A stretch of 9,148 bases of DNA from assembly GCA_945613785.1 (NCBI GenBank), contig CALZAJ010000053.1:1-9148 (forward strand), given 5' to 3'. Made by a program: the position numbers and the translations under genes. Shown here one piece after another: positions 1 to 6,920 of the stretch. Position 1 is the first letter of the stretch. Each line of letters begins with the position of its first letter. The notes beneath the pieces are model-generated. The model was not told the DNA's origin. It was given only the letters and a program-made list of their open reading frames with translations, and did no database searches. Source of the DNA: an uncultured Verrucomicrobiota bacterium (GTDB taxonomy: Bacteria; Verrucomicrobiota; Kiritimatiellia; RFP12; UBA1067).

Positions 1-113
1 TCGCGCGCACGCTGACAGGCATACGGGATGGTTGGCGGTTTGAAGCTGGTGCGAAAAAACCTGATTCCATCCCTGACTTTGCAACGTTATCTTTTTTTAA
101 GACCGTTGGACAT

Positions 114-136
114 GTAATGGGTTTGTCGGTTGCGCG
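114..136 (+). promoter_or_regulatory. Upstream element shared with the fucP promoter (copy 1)
   Basis: This stretch begins GTAATGGGTT and ends GTCGG-T-TGCGCG. It matches 6961-6982 upstream of fucP with one T/C substitution and one extra T. Here it lies 53 bp upstream of the -10 box, whereas at fucP it lies 8 bp upstream, in the place of a -35 region. Its function is unknown. It may be a protein-binding element or part of a dispersed intergenic repeat. Confidence 0.5.
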
Positions 137-159
137 GCGAGGAACGAGCGCGCGCAACA

Positions 160-175
160 TGTTTCGCGCGAAACA
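160..175. promoter_or_regulatory. Perfect 16-bp palindrome TGTTTCGCGCGAAACA (operator or parS-like site)
   Basis: The 16 bases are a perfect inverted repeat without a spacer. The site covers the position where a -35 box would lie for the -10 at 190-195, so a dimer bound here would be well placed to block or control the aminotransferase promoter. It matches the bacterial parS consensus TGTTTCACGTGAAACA at 14 of 16 positions, differing only at the two bases either side of the central CG. Whether it is a repressor operator or a variant ParB/Noc-type site cannot be decided from one copy. Confidence 0.55.
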
Positions 176-186
176 ACCATGACTTT

Positions 187-195
187 TGCTATAAT
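187..195 (+). promoter_or_regulatory. Extended -10 promoter of the aminotransferase operon
   Basis: TGC followed by a consensus TATAAT (190-195) is an extended -10 element, preceded by a T-run (TTTTGC). No good -35 box is seen 16-18 bp upstream, as is usual for extended -10 promoters. Transcription would start near 202, giving a leader of only about 17 nt that consists of little more than the ribosome binding site (AGAGGAA, 204-210). Confidence 0.7.
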
Positions 196-218
196 ATCTC
201 AAAAGAGGAATCTAGATC

Positions 219-1421
219 ATGCAAACAGTTACCGACGCTTTCCATGCCGCAGCCGGCAAGTCCAGTTTCATCCGTAAGATGTTCGAGAAGGGCATCGAAC
301 TCAAGCAGCAGTATGGCGAGGATGCCGTCTGCGATTTCTCGCTTGGCAATCCTGATGTCCCGCCGCCGGAAGCGGCGCGTGCGGTTCTCCCTCAGCTCGC
401 TGACGACGCGGTGCGTCCGCTCGGCCTCGGCTACTGTCCGAACGCGGGCATTCCCGCCTGCCGCGCGGCCATTGCCGGTTACCTGGCCAAGCAGCAGGGT
501 CTCCCGCTTGAAGGCAAGGACGTGATCATCACCGTCGGTGCGGCTTCTGCGCTCGTCTGCTTCTTCCGTTCGACGCTTGACGCAGGTGACGAGATCATCG
601 TGCCGAGTCCGTACTTCGTCGAATACGGAAACTATTGCGGACACTTTGGCGGCGTGCTGAAGCCGGTCCCGACCCATGAGGACTTCACGCTTGACATCTC
701 GGCCATTGCCGCGGCCATTACACCGAAGACGCGTGCCATCCTCGTCAACTCGCCGAACAACCCGACGGGCACGATCTATAAGCGCGCCGAGCTCGAGGAG
801 CTCGCGGCGCTCGTCGAGAAGGTCAACGCCGAGCGTGGTGACCAGGCGCGTCCGCTCTTCATCCTGTCCGACGAACCCTACCGCGCCTTCGCCTACGACG
901 GCGCCGAGGTTCCGGCGATGCTCCCGATGTCCAAGTACGTACTCGTGCTCGGCAGCTTCTCCAAGACGCTCTCAATGGCGGGCGAGCGCATCGGCTACAT
1001 CGCCGTCAATCCCGAGCTCTCGAAGGCCGATAACGGCGCGCTCCTGACGACGCTCACGCTCGTCAACCGCACGCTCGGTTACGTCAATGCGCCGGTCATC
1101 GGACAGAAGCTCGCGGCCGCGATCTGCAACGAGACCGTCGATCTCGACATCTACAAGCGCCGTCACGATCTGATGGCGAAGGTGCTAACGGACGCCGGCA
1201 TCGAGTTCACCATGCCGCGCGGTGCGTTCTATTTCTTCCCGAAGGCCCCGGGCGGTGACGACGCGAAGTTCGTCGACGCGCTCCTCGAGGAAAAGATCCT
1301 GGCCGTTCCCGGCTCTGGCTTCGGTCGTGCGGGATACATCCGCCTCAGCTGCGCCGTGGAAGAGAAAATCATCGCTCGCTCGGCCGAAGGCTTCAAGCGC
1401 GCTGCGGAGAAGTGTCGCTGA
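219..1421 (+). CDS. Class I/II PLP-dependent aminotransferase, aspartate-aminotransferase-like
   Basis: This 400-residue cytoplasmic enzyme of the fold-type I aminotransferase family moves an amino group between an amino acid and a 2-oxo acid using pyridoxal phosphate. The canonical residues are visible: the NNPTG motif (N181), D218 and Y221 in the SDEPY segment for the cofactor ring and phosphate, the Schiff-base lysine K249 in SFSKTLSMAGERIGY, and the C-terminal arginine R375 (YIRLS) that binds the substrate carboxylate. The N-terminus (SSFIRKMFEKG, then FSLGNPDVP) resembles aspartate-aminotransferase-like proteins of anaerobic bacteria. The true substrate cannot be read from sequence. The ATG at 219 follows AGAGGAA by 8 nt. 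It is the first gene of a coupled operon: its TGA overlaps the next ATG (TGATG). Family assignment is very secure; the aspC label would be a guess. Confidence 0.93.
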   Translation: MQTVTDAFHAAAGKSSFIRKMFEKGIELKQQYGEDAVCDFSLGNPDVPPPEAARAVLPQLADDAVRPLGLGYCPNAGIPACRAAIAGYLAKQQGLPLEGKDVIITVGAASALVCFFRSTLDAGDEIIVPSPYFVEYGNYCGHFGGVLKPVPTHEDFTLDISAIAAAITPKTRAILVNSPNNPTGTIYKRAELEELAALVEKVNAERGDQARPLFILSDEPYRAFAYDGAEVPAMLPMSKYVLVLGSFSKTLSMAGERIGYIAVNPELSKADNGALLTTLTLVNRTLGYVNAPVIGQKLAAAICNETVDLDIYKRRHDLMAKVLTDAGIEFTMPRGAFYFFPKAPGGDDAKFVDALLEEKILAVPGSGFGRAGYIRLSCAVEEKIIARSAEGFKRAAEKCR

Positions 1422-2530
1422 TGTTCGCCATTCTTCCAGCCCTGTTGCTCGCCGCGGCGCCGATTACCGTTGACCGCGAGAATCATTCCGTGACGCTGTC
1501 CGTGGTCTCCACGGACTGCGGTGTGGACACTCAGCTCGAGTTCCTGTTGGTCGGTCCCACGTCCGACCGCGACTACGAAGCCATGTTCGTGACGGAAGCC
1601 CCGATCAAGGAGATCGCCCGGGCTTTCGTCGAGGCCGGATTCGACCAGGTCGGGACGTGCCATGATCCGTTGATGTGCAACTTCTGGCCGACGGGTCTGC
1701 AGCTGACGATGGAGCCGGCGTTCTCCAACCTCGTCCGTCAGGTCCGAGACGAAGCGTATCCGCCGATCATTTGGACGGGAGGCTCACGCAATCCCAAGAC
1801 GTCGCCCGTCCCTGAAGCGGACACGAACATGCCGAGTGCTGTCTTCGCACTCTACAACTGCGGACAGTCGCTCCTTCAGTTCAATGACAACCTCGAACAG
1901 TCGACGACGTACGGACGCTTCCAGCCGGCCGTGAAAATCCCGAAAGGGGAGAAGCGGACGATAACCTTCAAGCTGAGCGACGCGCCGAAGACTCAGGTCG
2001 TCGATCTTGCGTTCACGCCCGGCTCGCTCGGTCGGGATCTGATCGCCCTGAAGGAAAAGGCCGAGAAATCCGAGATCGAGGTCCATTCGACCTTCTCCCC
2101 CGAGCTGACGCTGAAGGAAGCGAAGGACATCGCGACGGCACTGACGATGATCGATTCCGTCCGCGTCAAGATCAACGGCTTCAAGGAAGGGGAGCTCTTC
2201 TATCGCGCTTACCTGCCGCTGGAGAAGTGGAGGGACCGCAAGGAACGTCTCGTCCAGCCGCCAGAGCTTCATCTCAATGCCGACGGCACCGTGCGTGTCG
2301 TGGAGATCGTTGAGGACTGGAGCGACGACGACAAGCTCGAACCGAATCTCATCATCAAGGAACATGCGAGCAAGAGCATCGCCGAGGCCTGTGAACTCGC
2401 CACGAAGTTCGGCGCGCGTCCGCTGACGGTCCTCATCTTCGCCAGCGCCGAGACGAAGCTCGAGAAGATCTACGAGATCCGCAAGGGCGTGAAGGGCTTC
2501 ATTCCCAATTGGTACGTCTTCACCGAATGA
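1421..2530 (+). CDS. Probable exported protein with YdjY-like N-terminal region
   Basis: The product is 369 residues from the ATG at 1421. This ATG overlaps the previous stop and lies 11 nt after GGAG (1406-1409). A GTG at 1412 is in frame but sits too close to that site. Residues 1-13 are a short hydrophobic stretch ending in AAA, which could be a signal peptide or anchor, although it lacks the usual positive residues. Residues about 15-75 (TVDRENHSVTLSVVS, LEFLLVGP, EAMFVTEAP) resemble the YdjY domain found in exported planctomycete and verrucomicrobial proteins; this comes from memory of the family and needs a profile search. Cysteines at 33, 80, 86 and 147 would suit disulfides in an exported protein. 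The second half (about 200-369) is mixed alpha/beta and I do not recognise it. The stop overlaps the rarA start, so the two are translationally coupled. No function is known. Confidence 0.8.
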   Translation: MFAILPALLLAAAPITVDRENHSVTLSVVSTDCGVDTQLEFLLVGPTSDRDYEAMFVTEAPIKEIARAFVEAGFDQVGTCHDPLMCNFWPTGLQLTMEPAFSNLVRQVRDEAYPPIIWTGGSRNPKTSPVPEADTNMPSAVFALYNCGQSLLQFNDNLEQSTTYGRFQPAVKIPKGEKRTITFKLSDAPKTQVVDLAFTPGSLGRDLIALKEKAEKSEIEVHSTFSPELTLKEAKDIATALTMIDSVRVKINGFKEGELFYRAYLPLEKWRDRKERLVQPPELHLNADGTVRVVEIVEDWSDDDKLEPNLIIKEHASKSIAEACELATKFGARPLTVLIFASAETKLEKIYEIRKGVKGFIPNWYVFTE

Positions 2531-3807
2531 CCGGCTCTCAGACAGAACCGCTTGCCGCGCGCATGCGGCCTCGTTCGATCGACGAGGTCGTCGGACAGGA
2601 GCACATCCTCGGAGAGGGGAAGCTTCTGCGTCGCGTCATTGAGGCGGACCGTCTGACCAACATCATTCTCTACGGACCTCCGGGCTGTGGCAAGACGACG
2701 CTCGCAGAAGTCATCGCCAAGTCCACGAAGCGCAACTTCGTCCGTCTCTCCGGCGTCGTCTCGGGCGTCGCCGACATCCGTACGATCTGTACGCGTGCGC
2801 GCAACGAGTTGGGAGGGGAGGGGACCATCCTCTTCATCGACGAGATCCATCGCTTCAACAAGTCGCAGCAGGACGTTCTGTTGCCGTATGTCGAGGACGG
2901 AACCGTCGTGCTGATCGGTGCGACGACACATAATCCGAATTTCTTCATCAACACGCCGCTCACGTCCCGTTCGCTCGTTTTCGAGCTTCACGGACTTTCT
3001 TCCGAACAGACGGCGAAGCTGTTGGAAAGGGCGTTGGAGGATAAGGAAAGGGGCTACGGCAAGCTTCCGTCCGTGTTCGACGCGGACGCCAAGGAATTCC
3101 TTTCGACAATCTGTGACGGCGACGCACGTCACGCCTTGACGGCGCTTGAAATCGCCATGCGGTCGACGCCGCCAGATGAAAAGGGGGTTATCCATCTGAC
3201 CCTTGACGTGATCCAGGAATGCGTCCAGCGAAAGATGGTCCGCTACGACAAGAAGGAAGACGGACACTACGACACGATTTCCGCGTTCATCAAGTCCATC
3301 CGCGGCAGCGATCCTGATGCGGCCGTCTATTGGCTTGGCAAGATGCTGACGGCCGGCGAGGATCCGCGGTTCATCGCACGCCGCCTGGTCATCAGCGCGA
3401 GCGAGGATATCGGAAATGCCGATCCGCGCGGACTCACCGTCGCCGTCGCGGCCATGCAGGCCTGCGAATTCGTCGGTATGCCCGAGTGTGCAATCAATCT
3501 GTCTCAGGCGACGACCTATTTGGCGTCCGCACCGAAATCCAACGCGAGCTGCATGGCCATCAGCGAAGCCATGGCCGACGTCGAATCGGGTGCCGTGCAG
3601 CCCGTCCCGGAACATCTCAAGAACAAGCACGTCAAGGCCATCGGCAGTGCGAAGGTGACAGAATACAAGTATCCGCACAATTTCGCCAACCATTTCGTGA
3701 AGCAGGAATACCTGAATGTCCCGAAACAGTATTATCGACCGACCGATCAGGGTTATGAGGCGACGATTCAAAAGCGTCTTGCCTTCTTCCAAGGGAAGTT
3801 AACATAA
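2527..3807 (+). CDS. rarA: RarA/MgsA, replication-associated recombination AAA+ ATPase
   Basis: This 426-residue protein is the RarA (MgsA, WRNIP1-type) ATPase, which acts at stalled replication forks in the cytoplasm and interacts with single-stranded-DNA-binding protein. Motifs in order: an N-terminal RPRSIDEVVGQEHIL segment (14-28), Walker A GPPGCGKT (50-57), Walker B ILFIDE (101-106) followed by IHRFNKSQQDVLLPYVEDG, sensor 1 GATTHNP (131-137) and the arginine-finger SR (147-148). The C-terminal tetramerisation part contains the family hallmarks SAFIKSIRGSDPDAA, YWLGKML, AGEDPRFIARRLVISASEDIG and NLSQATTYLA. Length is close to E. coli RarA (447). I start it at the ATG at 2527, which forms an ATGA overlap with the upstream stop. 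The in-frame TTG at 2509 would add six residues and lacks a better site. No strong Shine-Dalgarno precedes it, so coupling probably drives initiation. Confidence 0.95.
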   Translation: MTGSQTEPLAARMRPRSIDEVVGQEHILGEGKLLRRVIEADRLTNIILYGPPGCGKTTLAEVIAKSTKRNFVRLSGVVSGVADIRTICTRARNELGGEGTILFIDEIHRFNKSQQDVLLPYVEDGTVVLIGATTHNPNFFINTPLTSRSLVFELHGLSSEQTAKLLERALEDKERGYGKLPSVFDADAKEFLSTICDGDARHALTALEIAMRSTPPDEKGVIHLTLDVIQECVQRKMVRYDKKEDGHYDTISAFIKSIRGSDPDAAVYWLGKMLTAGEDPRFIARRLVISASEDIGNADPRGLTVAVAAMQACEFVGMPECAINLSQATTYLASAPKSNASCMAISEAMADVESGAVQPVPEHLKNKHVKAIGSAKVTEYKYPHNFANHFVKQEYLNVPKQYYRPTDQGYEATIQKRLAFFQGKLT

Positions 3808-3811
3808 CACA

Positions 3812-3817
3812 TATTAT
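3812..3817 (+). promoter_or_regulatory. Possible weak -10 (TATTAT) for the coiled-coil membrane gene
   Basis: The 50-bp gap between rarA and the next gene is A/T-rich compared with its surroundings and contains TATTAT, one base from consensus. There is no TG extension and no good -35. The downstream gene may therefore simply be read from the operon promoter. Treat this as a tentative internal promoter. Confidence 0.25.
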
Positions 3818-3857
3818 GCGAACTATTTCAAGGGTGTGAAGAAGAAAGGGTAGAACC

Positions 3858-4940
3858 ATGATGAATCAGAATAACATTCCAGAAATCGAGCCGGATCAGC
3901 AGCCGAGTCGTTCGGTGAGCGTCTATGGCTCGGCGGATGCGATGGACGATTTTCCGGTGCTCAAGGCGTTCCAGCAGTACATCGACGCTGAACAGGCCAA
4001 GGCGCAGAAACGCATGACGACGCTCTGTATTTTCTTTGCGATCATCATGGCATCCGTCATCGGCGTCTTCGTCGTCATCCTGATGAGCATGAGCCAGCGT
4101 AACAATTCGCTGAACGATCAGATCTTCCAGATGATGCTCAAGGATCGCGACCGCTCGGGGTCCCAGGTCGTCGTCCAGTCGCCTGCGGCGCCGCAGAACG
4201 ATGCGGCGATCAAGTTCATGTCCGACACCATGACACTCCTTCAGAAGCAGATGCAGGATCAGCAGAAGCAAATGGCCGACCAGCAGCTGCGCTTCATGGA
4301 GCAGCAGTCGAAGGCCACGGAAGCGGCCATGAACGCTGCGGCGAGCAGGGCGGTCGCAGCGATGACGCCGGCCCCTTCTCCTGAGTCCGCCGGCCCTTCT
4401 CCCGAACAGATTGCCCTGGAACAGAAGAATCAGAAGGAGAAGGAGCGGATCGATAAGGCGCTGGCCCTTCTCAAGTCCGAACGCGAGAAGATGGAAAAGG
4501 AACGTGAGGCGCTCAAGCAGCAGCAGATCGAGCTGCAGCGTCGCCGTCTGTATCCGGACCTCTATGACGCCAATGGCAACCTGATCGTCAAGAAGCCGGA
4601 GCCCCCCAAGGCGAAAGCCCAGCCTGTCGTGATCCGTGACGAGGACGAGGATGACGAGGAAATTGAAGCGCTCGTTGCGGCGACCCGGAGGCTGACGAAG
4701 AAGGCCGCGGCCACCCCTTCCAAGCCCGTCCCGGCTCCGAAGCAGTCCGTGAAGCCCATCAAGCAGAAAGATGGCACGGTCCGCTATTTCGAAGAGGAGG
4801 ACGATGATGTCGAAGATCTCAAGGTCCCGCCGCCGAAACTCATTCCGGCCGTGCCGATCGCCCCGGCCGCGCCCCAGAGGGAAATCTCTGGCAAGGGTGA
4901 CGGCGCGACGTCCTCCTGGATCATTCCGTTGGACGACTAA
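3858..4940 (+). CDS. Single-pass membrane protein with coiled coils and acidic, proline-rich tail, unknown family
   Basis: The 360-residue product starts at the ATG at 3858, 7 nt after AAAGGG; a second ATG follows directly at 3861. I do not recognise the family. In order it shows a hydrophilic N-terminus (1-50), a clear transmembrane helix at about 54-76 preceded by K48, K51 and R52 (N-terminus inside, so the rest should be outside the inner membrane), a Gln/Met-rich coiled coil at about 115-160 (repeated DQQ and EQQ units), an Ala/Pro/Ser linker with two PSPE units (about 174-186) and a second charged coiled coil at about 186-233 (KEKERIDKALALLKSEREKMEKERE). Then come two acidic patches (about 260-269 and 312-320) and a Pro/Lys/Ala-rich tail ending in SSWIIPLDD. 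The layout suggests a structural or scaffold role, possibly spanning the periplasm. It follows rarA by 50 bp and ends at a strong terminator, so it may be the last gene of that operon. Confidence 0.85.
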   Translation: MMNQNNIPEIEPDQQPSRSVSVYGSADAMDDFPVLKAFQQYIDAEQAKAQKRMTTLCIFFAIIMASVIGVFVVILMSMSQRNNSLNDQIFQMMLKDRDRSGSQVVVQSPAAPQNDAAIKFMSDTMTLLQKQMQDQQKQMADQQLRFMEQQSKATEAAMNAAASRAVAAMTPAPSPESAGPSPEQIALEQKNQKEKERIDKALALLKSEREKMEKEREALKQQQIELQRRRLYPDLYDANGNLIVKKPEPPKAKAQPVVIRDEDEDDEEIEALVAATRRLTKKAAATPSKPVPAPKQSVKPIKQKDGTVRYFEEEDDDVEDLKVPPPKLIPAVPIAPAAPQREISGKGDGATSSWIIPLDD

Positions 4941-4960
4941 ACGCCCCTTTCAAGTCATAC

Positions 4961-5000
4961 AAAAAGAAAGGCCCCGTCGATGGACGGGGTCTTCTTTTTT
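4961..5000. terminator. Bidirectional intrinsic terminator between convergent genes
   Basis: The arms GCCCCGTC (4971-4978) and GACGGGGT (4983-4990) form an 8-bp stem with one G-U pair around the loop GATG. AAG/CTT pairs extend it to 11 bp. The stem is flanked by an A-rich run on the left (4961-4969) and CTTCTTTTTT on the right, so each strand gives a GC-rich hairpin followed by a U-rich tract. It lies between the stop at 4940 and the leftward fucI stop at 5021 and would serve both genes. Confidence 0.93.
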
Positions 5001-5020
5001 GAACGTGCGGTCGCGTCCGT

Positions 5021-6823
5021 TTAGTGATTCGTCGCGTAGAGCGGACCGAAGTTCTTACAGGCGCGATAATCGGCACCCGTCGGATCGTCGGACGAGCCGA
5101 AGAGTCCCCAGCAATGCGGCTGGAAGACCTGCTCTTCCGGCACGTTGTGCATCGCGACGGGAATGCGCAGCATCGACGCAAGCGTGATGAGATCGGCGCC
5201 GATGTGTCCGTACGCGATCGCACCGTGATTGGCGGCCCAGGCGTTCATCACGGAGTAGACATCCTTGAAGAAGCCCTTTCCCGTCAGACGCGGCGTAAAC
5301 CACGTGCACGGCCACTCGGGATTCGTGCGCTCCATGAGCTTCTTGTTCTGCTTCGGGTCGAGCTCGACAGACCAACCTTCGGCGATTTGCAGGACCGGAC
5401 CCTGACCCTTCACGGTCGAGATGCGGATCATCGTCAGCGGCATGCCCTTCGGCGTCAGGAACGAGCTGGAGAAGCCGCCGCCGCGGAAGTATTCGACGCC
5501 TGCCGGCACCCACTCGGTCGCCTTGAGCGTGGCGTCAATGTCCTTCTGCGTGACCTCCCACCAGTTCTTGAACACGGGCTTGCCCTTCTCCTTCATCGAA
5601 CCCGCCGCATCAAGGCAGCAGGAGCCCGAGTTGAGGAGGTGGATGATGCCCTGCTTCGCGTCCTTCGGCAGACCCTTGCCGGTCGCACGCTTCACGGCGG
5701 CATCGGACCAATAGGTCCGCACGTCGGCGAACATCGACGCCTTGTTGGTCAGGAGCCACATCATCAGCATGCACACGCCGTTGAGGATGTCGTTCTCCGT
5801 CGCCATGACCTGCGGCATCTTCTTGCCGTTCCAGTCGAAGGACGAATTGCAGATTGCCTCCATGACATCGCCGTTCGGCCAGTGATCGGTCCACTGACGC
5901 TGCCCCTGGAACCCCGCGGCGATCGCGTTGCGACCGACGGCCTCTTCGCCGAAACCCATCTCCTTGAGCTTGGGATTGCCGACCATCATGTCACGGCAGA
6001 TGATCGCCATCTTGGCGATGAATTCCCAGTCAGCATCCTTGGCCGCACGGGACTTCTGGATGGCCTTCGGATTGTAGTCCTTACCCTCCTTGAAGTTCTT
6101 CTTCATCCACGCCAGACACTTCTTGTATTCGTCCTTGTCGTAGATGCCCTCTTCAATGCGACGAAGAATCTCGCACTCGTCCATGTTCTCCGGCGCCAGA
6201 CCGAAGTAATCGGTCATCAGGTCGACATCCAGGAAGGAACCCGGAATGCCCATTGCGCTCGAACCGATCGAGAGATAGCTCTTGCCCTTCATCATCGCGA
6301 CGGCAAGACCCGCCTTGGTGAAGCGAAGGATCTTCTCCGCGACGTCCAGAGCGATCTTGTCGCTTTCGTCACGGTTCTGGACTTCATGGCCATAGATGCC
6401 ATAGGCGGGCATGCCGCGCTGCGCATAACCCGCGAGCATGCAGGCGAGATAGACGGCGCCCGGACGCTCCGTGCCGTTGAAGCCCCAGACGGCCTTCGGG
6501 ATCTGCGGATCGAGATCCATCGTCTCAGTGCCATAGCACCAACACGGCGTGACAGAAAGGGATACGCCGACGTTGTTGTCACGGAACTTGTTCGCGCACA
6601 TCGCGGCCTCAAAGCGTCCACCGATCGTCGTGTCCGAAATGACGCACTGTACCGGCGTCCCGTCAGGATACTTGAGGTTGTCGCTGATCAACTTGGCCGC
6701 GGCTTTCGCCATGTCCATCGTCTGATCTTCGAGCGATTCACGCACACCACGACGACGACCATCGATAATCGGACGAATGCCGACCTTCGGGAAACCGTTC
6801 GCCGTGAACACTGTCTGAGCCAT
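5021..6823 (-). CDS. fucI: L-fucose isomerase
   Basis: The product is a 600-residue cytoplasmic ketol isomerase that converts L-fucose to L-fuculose, the first catabolic step; family members also use D-arabinose and are Mn2+-dependent hexamers. It aligns along its whole length with E. coli FucI (591 aa), for example IGIRPIIDGRRRGVRESLE-like residues near the N-terminus, TPCWCYG.ETMDLDP, WGFNGTERPGAVYLA, GFQGQRQWTD and a C-terminal DYRAC.N.GPLY. The metal and catalytic residues known from E. coli (E337, D361, H528) correspond to E343 (ATEND), D367 (FADVRTYW) and H533 (ANHG). I choose the ATG at 6821-6823 (MAQTVFTANGFPK), which follows AAAGGAAAGGAAA. An upstream in-frame ATG at 6886 has no ribosome binding site and would add 21 unrelated residues. 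It is divergent from fucP and ends at the shared terminator. Confidence 0.97.
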   Translation of the reverse strand: MAQTVFTANGFPKVGIRPIIDGRRRGVRESLEDQTMDMAKAAAKLISDNLKYPDGTPVQCVISDTTIGGRFEAAMCANKFRDNNVGVSLSVTPCWCYGTETMDLDPQIPKAVWGFNGTERPGAVYLACMLAGYAQRGMPAYGIYGHEVQNRDESDKIALDVAEKILRFTKAGLAVAMMKGKSYLSIGSSAMGIPGSFLDVDLMTDYFGLAPENMDECEILRRIEEGIYDKDEYKKCLAWMKKNFKEGKDYNPKAIQKSRAAKDADWEFIAKMAIICRDMMVGNPKLKEMGFGEEAVGRNAIAAGFQGQRQWTDHWPNGDVMEAICNSSFDWNGKKMPQVMATENDILNGVCMLMMWLLTNKASMFADVRTYWSDAAVKRATGKGLPKDAKQGIIHLLNSGSCCLDAAGSMKEKGKPVFKNWWEVTQKDIDATLKATEWVPAGVEYFRGGGFSSSFLTPKGMPLTMIRISTVKGQGPVLQIAEGWSVELDPKQNKKLMERTNPEWPCTWFTPRLTGKGFFKDVYSVMNAWAANHGAIAYGHIGADLITLASMLRIPVAMHNVPEEQVFQPHCWGLFGSSDDPTGADYRACKNFGPLYATNH

Positions 6824-6905
6824 TTTCGTTTCCTTTCCTTTGGTGCACTGACGTATTCCGAGCGTCCCCTGTGCGTTATGTTGCACCGCTCAATCCCGTA
6901 AGCGC
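6824..6905 (-). promoter_or_regulatory. fucI 5' untranslated leader with purine-rich ribosome binding site
   Basis: From the inferred start of transcription near 6905 to the fucI ATG is about 80 nt, much longer than the leaders of the two rightward promoters here. A purine-rich run, AAAGGAAAGGAAA in mRNA sense (6829-6841), gives a strong Shine-Dalgarno. The 6-bp arms at 6842-6847 and 6882-6887 (GGTGCA and TGCACC) could pair around a 34-nt loop. No known riboswitch or attenuator is recognised. Confidence 0.4.
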
Positions 6906-6911
6906 ACTACT

Positions 6912-6920
6912 ATTATAACA
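6912..6920 (-). promoter_or_regulatory. Extended -10 promoter of fucI
   Basis: On the minus strand the sequence reads TGT followed by a consensus TATAAT (6917 down to 6912), an extended -10. The -35 position (6935-6940, TAATCG on the minus strand) is poor. The start of transcription would be near 6905. The left arm of the inverted repeat at 6918-6949 directly abuts and overlaps this element, so binding there should affect fucI. Confidence 0.65.

Larger units (their letters stand above)
1..218. other. Non-coding leader upstream of the aminotransferase operon
   Basis: I support no gene here. One rightward frame stays open from base 3 to the TGA at 180-182, and one leftward frame is open from an ATG at 68-70 to the window edge. 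Neither has a convincing ribosome binding site or recognisable protein sequence. The middle part (about 54-100) is A/T-run rich, unlike the flanking genes. The right half holds the regulatory elements listed separately: an element shared with the fucP promoter (114-136), a perfect palindrome (160-175), an extended -10 (187-195) and a Shine-Dalgarno site (204-210). Confidence 0.6.

Noticed and set aside
1..70. Leftward frame with ATGs at 68-70 and 20-22 that runs off the left edge, possible divergent gene start
   Set aside because: At most 23 codons are visible, AGGG directly touches the first ATG with no proper spacing, and the second ATG has no ribosome binding site. Too little to call.
3..182. 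Rightward frame open from the window edge to a TGA at 180-182, possible C-terminus of an upstream gene
   Set aside because: It runs through the conserved promoter element and the palindrome, has A/T runs unlike the codon usage here, and shows no recognisable protein sequence. Cannot be fully excluded because the upstream part is not visible.
2917..2937. RarA sensor-1 motif reads GATTHNP rather than the GATTENP of E. coli
   Set aside because: From memory, the His form occurs in RarA proteins of several other phyla, so it is lineage variation and not a lost catalytic residue.
2470..3792. A 440-codon leftward open frame antisense to rarA
   Set aside because: It mirrors the third-position codon bias of rarA, has low-complexity Arg/Asp/Gly composition and no recognisable domain; rarA motifs are complete on the plus strand.
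3786..3798. CTTCC-AAG-GGAAG hairpin at the end of rarA
   Set aside because: Only a 5-bp stem with no following T-run, and the sequence codes for conserved C-terminal rarA residues; not a credible terminator.
6824..6886. An N-terminal extension of fucI from the ATG at 6886
   Set aside because: The extra residues do not resemble FucI, no Shine-Dalgarno precedes that ATG, and a strong one precedes the ATG at 6823.
5024..6901. A 625-codon rightward open frame lying antisense over the whole of fucI
   Set aside because: fucI on the other strand is certain from full-length family similarity. The antisense frame is rich in Arg and His with no membrane or domain pattern, as expected from GC-rich codon bias, and its start has no ribosome binding site.
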